A stretch of 64,000 nucleotides of DNA from NCBI RefSeq assembly GCF_021917145.1, contig NC_061077.1, positions 14,527,420 through 14,591,419 on the forward strand. The letters are read 5' to 3'. Positions 1 through 12,000 of the stretch are shown in pieces (the first letter of the stretch is position 1; every line of letters begins with the position of its first letter). The notes below the pieces were generated by a model. The model saw only the letters and a list, made by a program, of their open reading frames with translations, was not told where the DNA came from and searched no databases. Source of the stretch: Hypomesus transpacificus. Taxonomy: Eukaryota; Chordata; Actinopteri; Osmeriformes; Osmeridae. Both the position numbers and the translations under genes were made by a program.

Positions 1-1330
1 TACAGATTGAACCATAAACTGAAATCGGCAGTCGTGTTTCATCAAAGCTGTAGTGCAGCTAGAATATTTCACGCATGCTATTTTTCCTTGTTGTAGATTA
101 AATACAATTTCCCCACCCGATCAACAGCCGGCAGTCCATGAGCACCAAAACGAATGGACTCTCACATGTCGCGAGACCGGTTCTAACTCTCGAAGGGTAA
201 TAAAATACAGTAGGCCCGTAGAAATTACCCCCGCAGCCCCCACACCGCGGGGGCTGCAGATGGTCAGACAGACCGCCGAGCCCGCAGGTAGCTAACTGTA
301 GCATAGCTCTGATCCTGCTACGCGGACTGGTGTTATTGATGGGCCGTCAATGTAATTTTCCAAGCTAAACCTGATCAAAACATCTCAGAAGCTCCATGTC
401 ACAACAGAAGCTGTCAGGTCTGGCCATCCTAAGCATAAAGAATACATGTACACGCGCTTACATGTAAAGAGCGTGGTTAAAGACTTTGCACAAAGATTTG
501 CTCATGAATGTCAGCAGCATTTTGAGAGTGGGGGGTCTGGGGATTTCTCCCCTATAATTTGTTTAAAGATGTAGATGCAATTTCCCGCATTCTGGTGCAT
601 TTACCACAACTATTTACCATAGTTGTTATAAATATACTGAGGACATAAAAATATTTTGAAAACTAAACTTCCCAATAAGCTATGCCATGGGACATCTTCA
701 ACTACCTGTCACCTTTCAGCACTCACCTCAGCAACAGACCTGTCTCCAATGCCCCTGCATGCTGCCCTTGCCTCTGACTCACTCTCAACAACCGAGGCTA
801 TATCAGGAGACATGGAGATGCATTGAGCATTCTTTCATATTGATCATTGAAATAAGCTTAATGTAGATTGTTCATATGAAGATTTCTGAGATGTAAATCA
901 TGTTATCAGCATATCAAATTCACAATTGGTATAGGTTTAGTGGCCTAACAATTATGTGGGCTACATCCAAAAATTAGCATCTCCCTAAAGCATGACTGGA
1001 CAGTTCAGAAATTGTCAAACGTGTGTTCAAACCTGTAGTCTTTTCCACAGATCACATCCTTAGGGTATAAGCTTTCAGAGGATATATGGTTTTAATGGTT
1101 GAATCAGTTTTGCCTTCATGTTACAGACTAACATGTAGCAATGAAATTCTGCTAATTGCCAAAATTACAAGTTGAGCAACCTTGTTTAATTTGGAAGACA
1201 ATTCTGAAATAAAGGTTACTTTTTCCTTCTTTTTTTCAGTCGTTAGAAAAACTAGCATGTTAGCTAAGGTTAACTCCAGATTAGGTCACGGTCGTTATGG
1301 CAATATAAAAAAACACCAGCAATTTATTTT

Positions 1331-1920
1331 ACATTTAGATTTTTACATTTATTCATTTAGCAGACACTTTTATCCAAAGCGACTTCCAAGAGACAGCTTT
1401 ACAAAGTGCATAGGTCACTGATAATAACAACAAGATGGCCCCAAAACATTGCAAGTGAGCCAAAACATGAAGCACATATTGTGAACAACCAAAATAAGTG
1501 CCAAAGGAACCAAGTTGTAATTAAACAACATGAACCGCTCGCTATAAGTGCAAGTGTACCTGTGGAAAAACAAGCAACCATAAAAACAATATAACACAGC
1601 GAGTAGAAACATTTTACTCAGTTACCACTAACCACAAGAGCAACAAGTCTTTAAGCAAGAGTCATTGTGATCCTTGAGGAAACTAACATCGGGTCAAGCA
1701 AACCATTCCTAAGTACCGTTGTACAAGTGCGTTTGAGCCTTTTCTTGAAGGTGGAGAGACAGTCAGTGTCTCTGATGGAGGTGGGGAGTTGATTCCACCA
1801 CTGGGGGGCCAGACAGAAGAAGAGCTTGTGTTGAGACCGGGCGATATTGAGGGGTGGAACCACCTGGCGGTTGTCTGAAGAAGACCGTAGGTGGTGGGTG
1901 GGGGTGTAATGCTGCAGGAG
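1331..1920 (-). repeat. Dispersed repeat with LINE-like C-terminal peptide
   Basis: On the minus strand, a 70-codon frame (1863 to 1651) encodes a peptide with the motif WWNQLP followed by a DTDCLSTFKKRLKR-type stretch. This resembles the extreme C-terminus of many non-LTR retrotransposon ORF2 proteins, where an 'LWNSLP...SLSSFKKRLK' pattern recurs. The stretch at 1331-1400 has the 'cattta..ttagcagac.cttttatccaaagcgactt' sequence seen in dispersed fish repeats, and a similar string recurs in the SINEs at about 10020 and 29300. Family assignment is uncertain. Confidence 0.45.
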
Positions 1921-2660
1921 AGACTTTTGTAGCTACTCGGAAAAAACTTCCTTGTCATCTCTTTCTGCCTGAAACAGACGCCTAGGTCTGAACACGGCCA
2001 AAAGCACAACATATTTCAGACCCAGATTAAGAAATCAACAAATACTGTTCCACTTGTAATGGGTAAATAAAGTAGTATAGGCCTACATGGTATTGCCTAG
2101 TGCTAGATGTAAGTAAAAAGCTTGCTCATCTAGCAAGCTATAATTATAATGTTTGCAGAAGGATCTTTGTGACTTAACTAATGCTATTATAGTCAGAGAA
2201 TGTCTCATAAGGGTGCTTTGGCCACTGAAGGGAAAACTTGGGCAACTCTGACTTACTTTCCTCTTCCTCGAAGAAAACCTCCTTATGTCCATCTCCTCTG
2301 TGGAACAGTCATGTCTGAAGTGCTAGCTGCAAGTGCAATGCGTCGATCAATGAGTATGGGAGTTGAATCTGGGTGCGTGATGCTGTTTGTCTAGAAAACG
2401 CAGAGTGGACTTCTATATCCATGGATATTCTCCCTACTGATAAAGTGGAACGGATTTGATTGTGAAGCAATGGAAAGATCGCTGGACAAGTAAACCAGTC
2501 ATGCACTAATATTTAATCGCAAATGTGGGGGGGTCCTAACAATTATTTTTTAGTGAGGGGGACCCCAAGTTACATTGCGGCGACGCCTATGGATTTGCTA
2601 AAAGACGCACAATTTAAGATTAAGCCTACTGTTCCTTGTTTATTCAGTTTATAGCAGTTT

Positions 2661-2890
2661 ATTCTTGCTCTGCTAATCAGCTCTGCCAACTGCGAAAGAG
2701 CCTTCAGTGCCCAAAAGAGAATACAATCAGATGTCCAAAGCAGTCTCATATCCTCACGCCCTCACGCCTTTCAGACCTGATCCTTATTTCAACAGAAGGC
2801 CCAGAGCTTCAGCAGTAGACCGATGAACCATTGTCAGCACTAGAGAGGTGGCTGAAGTCAAGTAGCAAGAGAAAGCCATTTGCAAAAAAT
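2661..2890 (+). pseudogene. hAT transposase C-terminal remnant
   Basis: Read in the frame starting at 2661, the sequence gives ILALLISSANCERAFSAQ and then KRIQSD. This matches the well-known hAT-family dimerisation motif (S-A-x-C-E-R-x-F-S). From about 2760 a second frame continues with LISTEGPELQQ, an in-frame TAG, then ALERWLKSSSKRKPF, which is typical of the tail of zinc-finger-862-like hAT transposases. The frame change and stop show that it is dead. It may belong to the same invasion as the hAT-like MITEs at 4140-4259 and 15718-15962, but no terminal repeats link them. Confidence 0.6.
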
Positions 2891-4139
2891 TGTAGATTAA
2901 ATCCATATGCAAAGAATAATTGACAGATAATGTACTTGCATTGTTCATGCATTTCATGTAAAAAGTCTGGCGAGTAAAATAAAAAAAAATACTTGCCAAT
3001 GGCGACTCAAGCTTCATTGTGTCCGTAGAGGGTTGCATATATATTTACTTTTATAATTTTCACACCCCTAAGGATCCCTCAATATTTGAACTACATAGAC
3101 ATCAAAATGTTCGTATTGGTCCCAGCAAAAAGTGCTTTGTGTCGCACAAGGGAATTCAGTGCTAGCCTAACGTTACAATGCCAGCACACGTTAGTAACGA
3201 CACATATAAAACGTTCTGGTAGGACTGAGTGATATCAGCAAGCCCTCAGCATTAGTACCGTAGCTAAAAGTCTAGGAAAGTTGAGGCTACTTTTCGCTAG
3301 GTAGGCTACCTATGAACATGTCTTAATCTGCTAGACAAGTGGGTTCCCCTTCGTTCTTTTGGTGAGCAATCTCACGAGCCCTACTTACCCGGCGTCATGG
3401 AGCCGACCAGCTAAATAGTTATTTAGCACTAGCTTTGCTACCATACTGTACCTACACAGCTGGCAGCTGTGCTCCGTTTTGCTCCTAGATTCAGACCTAA
3501 CCCCGCTAAATTGTATATTAAGCTATAACTACTAGACTGTGTGGGAATCGCAGGAGCTAACCAGTCGAAGGGCGTACAAAAATACAGGGTGTTGATATTT
3601 ACAGCCTGGAAACACCCATCTGCAACCGACGCAAGAACACCCCACAATTTCCCCAGAAATTTTTGGCTGTGTGAGAATATTTGTTTGAAAAAAGTCTGGA
3701 TGTTGCCCCAAACATTATTATTTAACAAAGTTAAATATGTTTCTTTAGATAGATTATCCATAGATAGGCTACTATCCTGCAAGTCATTACATGAGGAAGT
3801 TTTAAAATGATATATTTTTTAATTGTACCATATGTGAGTACAGTACCAGCTTTCATCTGTTCTGGTATTGCTCTCAAGCTAAAAACTTCGTCTAAATCTT
3901 TCAAAATTAATAATTGAAAATGTTTACATGGACTTTGTACTTGGGGTTTTGTCTTAGTAAGGAAAGTAATGTTTAGTTAGGAAGTCTGGTGCCTTTAGTC
4001 TCTTCCACATGGTGGAAGGAAGGTATAAGGTGGAAGGTATATAGTTTATTATTAATTCAACAACGGTATCGGTGCATCCCTAATACAAATATAAGTAAAA
4101 TATAATGTGCTACGCTACGAAGGGGAACCACGCACCCTG

Positions 4140-4259
4140 TCCAAAATTATCATAACATTTAAAAAAAATTATAATAAAAAAAAACTTTTCAGGGGTAGAG
4201 CCTCAGACTCCCCAGCAGATTTTGTCCCCCCCAATATTGACTCCATGGCTACGGCCTTG
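4140..4259. mobile_element. Right end of a hAT-like MITE
   Basis: The last roughly 90 bp (from about 4170) align closely with the end of the complete element at 15718-15962: 'cctcagactccccagcagat' then a C-run, then 'gactccatggctacggcctt'. The left part is diverged or lost. Another element (4260-5040) is inserted exactly at its terminus, and its last nine bases are duplicated on the far side at 5041-5049. Confidence 0.6.
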
Positions 4260-5040
4260 TAGCCTGACGTTGTCATACTCATAATTCTAGTCAGAATATG
4301 AGTCTGAGAACTCTCCGTTGGGCTTTGACTACAGGGCGTGTTTCAAACGAGCCTGGAAAACAAATGCCTCTTCGCTCAATTGGATAGATCTACAACCAAT
4401 CAGAGCAACAGAGTATGTGACGTATGTTAAGCACCGCATAGTTGTTGTCAACAGAACTAAACTACAAGCAGACTTGAAGTATGCTTGAAGAATGAATACA
4501 AACGATTTTTGCCGGTGTTGTAAAATTAATTAAAGGGTAGGGAGAGTACTTGTTCACACGGTCAACCTTTTTGAGCAAAACAATAAAGGGCAATGCATAT
4601 ACGAAGTTCTCCGTTTAGGATTACAACTCCATCGGGGCCAGCTGATAAATTAAACTTTTACCGAATCCCGTAGGAAGGACGGCAAAAACATATTTTCCAT
4701 CGACAAATGCCTTGATTTGGTCTCTCTGTTCCTTTTTCAAAATTAATGCGCTGTCGATGTCTTCTAAAACAGACTCGATGGCAGAATCACAACATCCCAG
4801 ATCTCCAGCGGTAGCCATGTTTGTTCAAAAGGAATTCAACTTAAGCGCTCTTTTGTGACGTGGGTGATTACGTTACTGTTGATCATCTGTCCATCATCGT
4901 ATAAAGCCCGCCCTGGCAATTTCATTGGTTCGCCCAGATTCTGGTTTTCTGTAGTTGGTCCCCAATATGAGACCCTACAGACCCAATTTCCCGAACAAAT
5001 TTCTTTTGGGCGGGGAGAAGTTGGGCTGGCAGCCAGGCTA
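4260..5040 (-). mobile_element. 781-bp transposon insertion carrying a RecQ-type helicase start
   Basis: The segment is bounded by a perfect 9-bp direct repeat, acggccttg at 4251-4259 and 5041-5049. It begins TAGCCTG and ends CAGGCTA, so it has short terminal inverted repeats. Both features are those of a cut-and-paste DNA transposon. Inside, on the minus strand, lies a 65-codon frame with a helicase Walker A box (see 4621-4818). The 9-bp duplication would fit Mutator-like or Merlin-like elements, but I cannot name the superfamily. It is probably non-autonomous because no transposase is visible. Confidence 0.6.
4621..4818 (-). pseudogene. RecQ-like helicase N-terminal fragment inside a transposon
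   Basis: A 65-aa frame starts at ATG 4818. It contains an acidic lead-in, then LKKEQRDQIKAFVDGKYVFA and VLPTGFGKSLIYQLAP. The last part matches helicase motif I (GxGKS with a following Q) of RecQ-type superfamily-2 helicases. RecQ motif 0 would be the upstream K-x-x-Q region. The frame stops four residues after QLAP, so the DEAH box and all later motifs are missing. RecQ-like first-exon fragments are often found in many copies in fish genomes, which fits capture by the surrounding 781-bp element. It could instead be exon 1 of a longer spliced gene, but no continuation is visible. Confidence 0.55.
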
Positions 5041-5049
5041 ACGGCCTTG

Positions 5050-6054
5050 TGCGAAAGTAGGAAATAAACTTTTTGACAAAGACGCAAATATCTTTATACG
5101 ATATTGAAATTCCACGTGAATTGATGCATAAGAAATCTTTGGTCAACAAAACATTAATTAAATATAGCTCCTGATAATACTATTAGTAAAATACACATAA
5201 GGCACTGTTCCATGGTTTTGTAAGAACACTTGAAATTAATTAAACAATCATTCAAGCATGACACTTTAACCAACACAACAGTATAAACGGCTGCAATCTA
5301 TAATCCATAAACAAACTTGTTTTATCTTTGAAAAATTTACAAGAATACAACAAACAATTATAATTCATGGATTGAACCACAGGCATAGTATAGAGTCCAC
5401 AGAAATGTAATAGCCTTTACACTACTGCTCTACACATCAACAAAGCATTTACAATTTATACTCCCTTATAGAAGTTCACCAGGCATTAAAGTGAAAGTGT
5501 AAAAATGAATTTTATTCATAAAAATATAAAATCTACTCATGGCAATAAGTTTTGGCAATGACAAATGTTGTGTTTTGCAAAGTTTGCTGGTTCAGTATTT
5601 GAGGAAAATGTTTTAATATGTTTCTATAGAATACTGGAATACAATAAGGCACATTTCATATTTTTTGTTTTTTGGGGGGTGAGAATTTTAATATATGCAA
5701 ATAGTCCCTTCTTTTACAGCAGTCAATCTGGTCTTAAAAGCCAATCAGAATGATAGAGTGATTTCACCTGGCTACAATTACCTCACACTTTCCCCTGTGC
5801 TGATGATATGACTTACTGAAATTATGTTAGCAGTCATTTTATGCCAAGGCCCAGCAAGCTTTGGAAACACAAAATGTATGTCGCTCCCAATACTTTTGGC
5901 CACGGCTGTACATCCCCATATATTGTGAAGAAACCTCATGGTGACATTTATAGTAAATGCATGTTGCGTCTTCCAGTATTGTTGGTCCATTCATACAATG
6001 CTACTTTGACATCCCATGTTGTTTGAGTACTACACAGGTAGCTCTGTCCCTGCT
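5050..6054. other. 3-prime flank and probable 3-prime UTR of elapor1
   Basis: This AT-rich sequence has no convincing coding frame. On the minus strand an AATAAA polyadenylation hexamer lies at 5516-5511, about 540 bases past the elapor1 stop codon. I therefore read about 5490-6054 as the likely elapor1 3-prime UTR. Confidence 0.5.
5511..5516 (-). promoter_or_regulatory. Candidate poly(A) signal for elapor1
   Basis: AATAAA on the minus strand, about 540 bases downstream of the elapor1 stop codon. It is the most plausible hexamer in this flank. Cleavage would be expected near 5490. Confidence 0.4.
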
Positions 6055-9000
6055 CTAATTCATCTCCATGTCCAGGCCTGAGGAGGACTTCAGAGGTACA
6101 GAATCAAATCCATCAGAGGTTCTCTGTTATGAAAGAAAAGATTGATTAAACTGTTACAAATAACCTAAACCATTGAAACCCAGGTAGAGCTTCTTTTTTT
6201 AAAACACATTTTCCAATATTACTTGACTTTTAAGACACACTGATGCTCACCTCTCTTGAGAAGGACTTGATCCTGGTGAAGAAGGATTTCTTGGTGAGGT
6301 AGATGAGGTCGTCCTCTGCGTCCTCTCCCTCCATGATGGCGCAGCTGTCTGCAGCAGGGAGCTCACACTCCTTCTCCCCAGAGCTCATGACCAGCTTGGA
6401 GTACTTATACTGCAGTCTGGACACACACACACACCAAGTAAAAATAAAAAAACATACGTACATCAATTTTGTATTTTTAAATAAATATTTAAAAAGACGG
6501 CATAGACTAATACTGTTGGAAACCGTTGAGAGAAGCAGACCAATAATTCCAATCTACCAGTGCTTGCACAAGGATGAACTTAAACCTGAAGACCACTACT
6601 AGTACAACTTCTTGTATACTTCCCATATGCAACTGTCTTTGTAATATGGCACTCATTTGTATTTACACTTTGTGTCTACATGATTTCACAATCCAGAGAA
6701 CCAACACTGCTGCCATGTACAGTATCCATAGCTAATAAAAAGTGTGTTGCTGTGAATCTAGCAACCCAAAATACTATGGAAACATTTTCCACAAAAGTAA
6801 CCAAGAAAAAATGAAAACCTGTCTGGAGCCAGACATGGAGTCTCACTTGCGTGTCTTCTTCCAGAAGTAGCAGCTGAGACTGATGAGTAAAAGGGCAGCG
6901 ATCGTTCCTGTGGTCACTCCGAATTTGAGCCAGATATCCAGGGTCACGCAGGCGCTCACCTTCTGGTCTGGTAGGTATACCCCGCCAGTGCACTGCAAGG
7001 GCTGCACCCACACATAGGTGGTTCTCTGAGAAAGTGACAGAGAGAGAGAGAGACACACGCCCACACGTTTAGGACTGCGGTGTATCAGTATGACAAATCT
7101 GTTAAATTAATGTGTATAAAGTCATTTCAACTTTCTAGGCTTGTTACCTGAATGCCCTGGATGCAGGCGCTCACTATCTCCCTGTAGTGACTCTCTGTAC
7201 AGAGGGGACATGCGTACTGAGACTGCCATAGGAAGTGGAAAGAGCAGCCATCACATGTGCCCTCAGAACAGTTGCTGTGAAGCAATGTAATACAGTTACA
7301 ACACTGAACTTCTAGTCCTGGATTACATGCTGCATTTACTGTATACAATATCTCAGATTTTTTTCTTTATCTTTATCTTCAGATTTCACGTGAAAGCTAC
7401 ACATTAGCTCAAGATGAATTCAATTGACTGCTTTTCATATATGCACTGTAACTCAATAAAATGATTGTAGTGGTTGCTTGTTCAGTTTGTATTTATTTTT
7501 AGTATGAAGTATTAGAGGGCATTTGTGGTAGAGAGGCTGCAGTTTCCAAACGTATCCACACGAGGGATAATGTTCACCAAGTATAGACTTGGCACAGTCA
7601 AGTCCATCTTCCAAGGTCAGCAGTTCACTCCAGTCAGTCATGGTGTGGTGTACCATACCTTGGCAGGGTAATCTGGTCTTTGGCTGTTAAAGTGGGATCA
7701 CATCTCAGTCGGATGGTTGTGGACCTGCCCTTTTTACACGCCTGTGTCGTTTCACTGGCCCTGAAGAGACAGATAAGAACATGAACCTTGTGTGTTCATA
7801 TAAAAAAAGCAAAAGTCGCACGCTTTTTGTGAATGTGAGATGGAAGAGGGCATGACCGCTACCTGTAGTAGAAGATGACATCAGGATGGTCTTGCTGGTT
7901 GGGGAAAGAGTGCTGCAGAGAGGAGATGCCACTCAGGCTTGTCTCTGTGGTCACACCTTCACAAACAAACAGAAAACATTCAAAGACAAACTGATTCTAT
8001 TAAACCATTCTGGCTCACTTCCTTTGATTATTAACATTGATATGACAGTAAACAGTATCACGAGTTGAGAAGGACATGTTCACACCTATTTGAAACACAA
8101 GATTACCTCAAGGAGGGAAGTACAGAAAGCACAGTACAAACAGTAAAAGTAAACAATGAGCGCCTTCGATGGTTATGATAAAAAATATATATATTGTAGG
8201 TTTAGTATAAAATGACCCTACACAAAGGAGCATTTAGTCATTGTTACAAAGGTTTAAAACGTTATATTCTCGAACCCTAGTCTAGACAACTCCATTACAC
8301 CAAAACATTATATGAATCAATTAGTCTGTCTACTGTTGTACCATGGATTCCATTTCAGAGCGATGTTAATGTTTGGATGTTTCTTACCGACAAGCTTGTC
8401 CCCAATACTGAAGGGCTGGGAAGACACCATGCTCTGGCCCCTGATGTCTGAGGGAACCACGGTGGACTGGCAGGCATAGCCTTCGATCTCCCTTCTGTTC
8501 TCTGTCACGTTGTCCACACACCTGGCCATCTTTCTACCCTGCGCACAGTAGTAAAAACCCCAAATACACCTGGTACTACGACCTGATTGAAAACATACAA
8601 CTTTAACAGAGACAAAAAGTGCAGGAACGTGTATTTGAACGTGAAATAAACGTGAAATAAACGAAATAAACCGTGATCTTGTGCTACGCAAGTAGACAAT
8701 TTTTCACCTCCGTTCCGCATAGGGCCATGTTGAAGTGATGGAAGTATCTGAGGCCTTTGCTAGTGAAGCGTGAGCCACTCTGGAAGCAGGTGACGTTGGC
8801 CATGGGAGAGAAGTCGTAGCGCAGCAACTCCCCTCTGCCGGAGCGCAGAGCCAGACTGCAGTCGCTGACACAGGCTGATCTGGCCTGGGGTGATAACAAA
8901 GTTATCCACTTGGAATACACTGAGGGAAAAGTCTTCCATGTAGATTTGTTGAACATTTACGTCAAAGATTCTTGAAAGTACTAGGACAGTAGCACTGGTC

Positions 9001-12000
9001 TGGTGCTAGGGCTCAAGATCAAGTAATGATAACATATTATAAGTGTGATGGTAAGTGGTTTGTTTACAACAACTACCTTGTTGGTGTGTGTGTTGGGTCC
9101 ACAGGGTATACAAGCATCCTGTCCTACTTGATGCTCAGCCAGGATGTAGGTGTTGGGCGGACAACTCCTGCACACCCCCGTTCCGTTGACCATGTAGCGT
9201 CCAGGGGGACATGGGACGCAGGCGGAGCCCGCGCCGGAGGAACCGAGGGCACAGTGGTGACACCGTGAAGCCACGCCCCCCACAACGTTGGTCACAAGGA
9301 CTGAGTACATTTTGGCAAAGTCCGCGCTGTACTGTCGTTCCTAGAATAGAGAACACACCCAAAGCCGTGTTATGCTACGTTTGACGGGAAATCCACCCTG
9401 AAAAGGACAGATTGGCTCTCCGTGGAAAGAGGCTCTGGCTGGTATGTGCATCTGTTGCATTCCCCTACACACACAGAAACACATACACACACAGACTTAA
9501 TGATTCTACAAACATTCTAACACGCTACCTTCGAAAAACATCCCACAAAAAAACTGCATGTGCACAATTTCCTCCACCACTCCCCCACCCCCACCTTCAC
9601 ACCCCAACAGCTCAACATAAACTCTGTGACAAAATGTTGAACATGGTGCTGTGTCTAAACAGGCGGAGGCGTGTGTCTCACTGAGCTATATGTCTCGGTG
9701 CGCTGAAAGGCCCAGGTGAAACTGGTGGTGCTGTTGCTCCTGACCAGGTAGGAGTATGACTGCTTCCTGCTGGAGCCGGCCCAGCGCTCCACCTCTTCAT
9801 TGTTCCTCTCATTGTGGCCCTGCGGGAAAGGCGGATTATGGTCATGGCAACGTCACTATTGGCGAGAAACGACTAACTCATGACTTCACAGGGAGAGATG
9901 ATTTGAATGTGTAAAATGGTGGCTGCATTTCAACGAGTTGGAAACCTGTGAATTTCTAATTTGGAATGATTGAGATGATGTGTTGCTGTGGTGATGATGT
10001 GTCTGGAAAAGAATACATTACATTTTGTCATTTAGCCGACGCCCCTTCCAGAGCGACTTACAGTAAGTACAGGGACATTCCCCCCGAGGCAAGTAGGGAG
10101 AAGTGCCTTGCCCAAGGACGCAACATCATTTGGCATGGCCGGGAATCAAACCGGCAACCTTCTGATTAATAGCCCAATTCCCAAACCGCTCAGCCATCTG
10201 ACAATCTGTTCCTTCTGGTTCATGATTATCTGCTGTATTTACTGTATGCACTGTTTGTATGTCACTTTGGATAGAACCATCTGCTTATTGAATAAATGTA
10301 AAAAATTATATGGTGTCATGTTTTTCCTCACCGCCAGGAAATGAAGCGTGCAGTCCGCTGTGCACGAGGTCTCAAAGACGAAGGTGATGTGGGAAAGCTC
10401 CCTCCTTTCATCGTCTTTGGCCACAGATTGAGGCAGACTGGGAAAGATAGGCCAAAGCTTTTGTAAAGCATTCCACATGAACACAGGCTATACATTCATC
10501 ACATAGCAAATGAGTCATTGTCAATTATTCACGAACACTTTTGGACTCGCATTAGCGGTTAGTGGTTATTTTATAGGGAGGAGAAGCCCAACGTGTTGTT
10601 TGGTTTGTTATGACGCACGGCCCACCTGTATCCGGGGATGGTTAGAGTGAGCATCATGTAGTCCGAGTCCAGGTCTCCTGGGGTGGTGTAGATGTACTCC
10701 CCCGCCACCTCCCATGCTGTCACAACAAACCGACCTATCAAGACCCATGCACTGACACACTTCCGCATGACAACCGATAGTCATAGCAAAGCTAAGCTAA
10801 TTCTAAACCTAAGCTATCACTCTACTGTATGTACTCTGCTACCACTATAACATGTACATTTATTTCAGACCTGCCAAATGTGTGGCCTGTGAACAGATTT
10901 TATGTGGCCCGTGAGAAGATTTCCTCATAAATGCAAATAGGATTTTAACAGAATGTGTTTTCACTGAATCTGCGGTCAGCGCACTTATGTGCTTCAACAA
11001 CGTGATACATGATAATATTAAGTCACATTGATCTGATCTAGTTCAAAGTCAGTCTCTTACCCGTGCTCCTGTGAGAGTCGCTGTACTCTCTGCTGAAGAC
11101 GGAGCTCCTCATGTTGCTGGGCATCTTGTTCCACCATTTGTACTCAAAGCCCACCTCAGGGGCTGTGCCGACAGGGCAGTCTGAACAGGCTGGCAGAAAG
11201 GTAGGGAAAGAGAGGGCATGTTGAAGCAGCAGGCTGAACAGGAGGGCATGGGCCAGAGATAATGCCTTACCTATGGACATGAAACAGAACATTCAGGAAA
11301 GTATGTTCATTGTACAACTCCTAAGTAAATGTCCTCATCACAATGGAAGGCATATTCCCACTGGGTTACAATCAGGGTTTCTAAGCATGTTGACTGTTCA
11401 CACAAAATTTAATTTAGCAATCACAATTTTCAGATCAACACTTGAAACCACTGTAATCCTGTCACAAGTGCTTGATTTTCTTCTGCAGTCAGTAGATACA
11501 CTTTTGTACTGTATGTCGCTAATTGGTTAAAAGCTTTGACTAATTTAATACAAAAAATCTAATACCCAGACCCCAGACTGTGCCAGATCTCAATTTAAGG
11601 AAATGTTCAGGCTTGTAAAACAACAGAATATATAACCAGCTCCTAGTCAGATGCTGTGAAGACCACACGGTTGGAAAAAGACAGGAGGAAGACGGAGGGA
11701 GAACAAGATGGAGAGCTGGCAGAGGAGCAGAGGTGGAGGCGAAGGTTACACACCTGTTCCATTGGAGTAGGAACTGGGGGGGCAAGGCATGCAGACGGAG
11801 GTGTTGGTGACGTAGAAGCCTGGGTTACAGGGGGGGCAGGTCTCCATCACACCCGAGCCTGGCAAAGACACCCCCCCCTTGGCTGTCTCACTGCAGATCT
11901 TGGGCTCAGTCCACTTATACATTAGCTGGGTCTTAGGAACACAGGGTTTGGGGTTAAACCAGGCAGCTGTAATTTGAATATGTTTGCTCCTGGTTCTCCT

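Larger units (their letters stand above)
1..4259. other. Gene-free, repeat-rich left flank
   Basis: I see no intact gene here. Recognisable contents are a G/C hairpin (stem 233-241 with 249-257), a LINE- or MITE-like dispersed repeat (about 1331-1920), a hAT transposase remnant (about 2661-2890) and the right-hand part of a hAT-like MITE (about 4140-4259). The rest is AT-rich sequence with short, unconvincing reading frames. Confidence 0.6.

Noticed and set aside
233-257. GC hairpin as a terminator
   Set aside because: Rho-independent terminators are bacterial, and this is vertebrate DNA with no T tract. Noted as a simple hairpin only.
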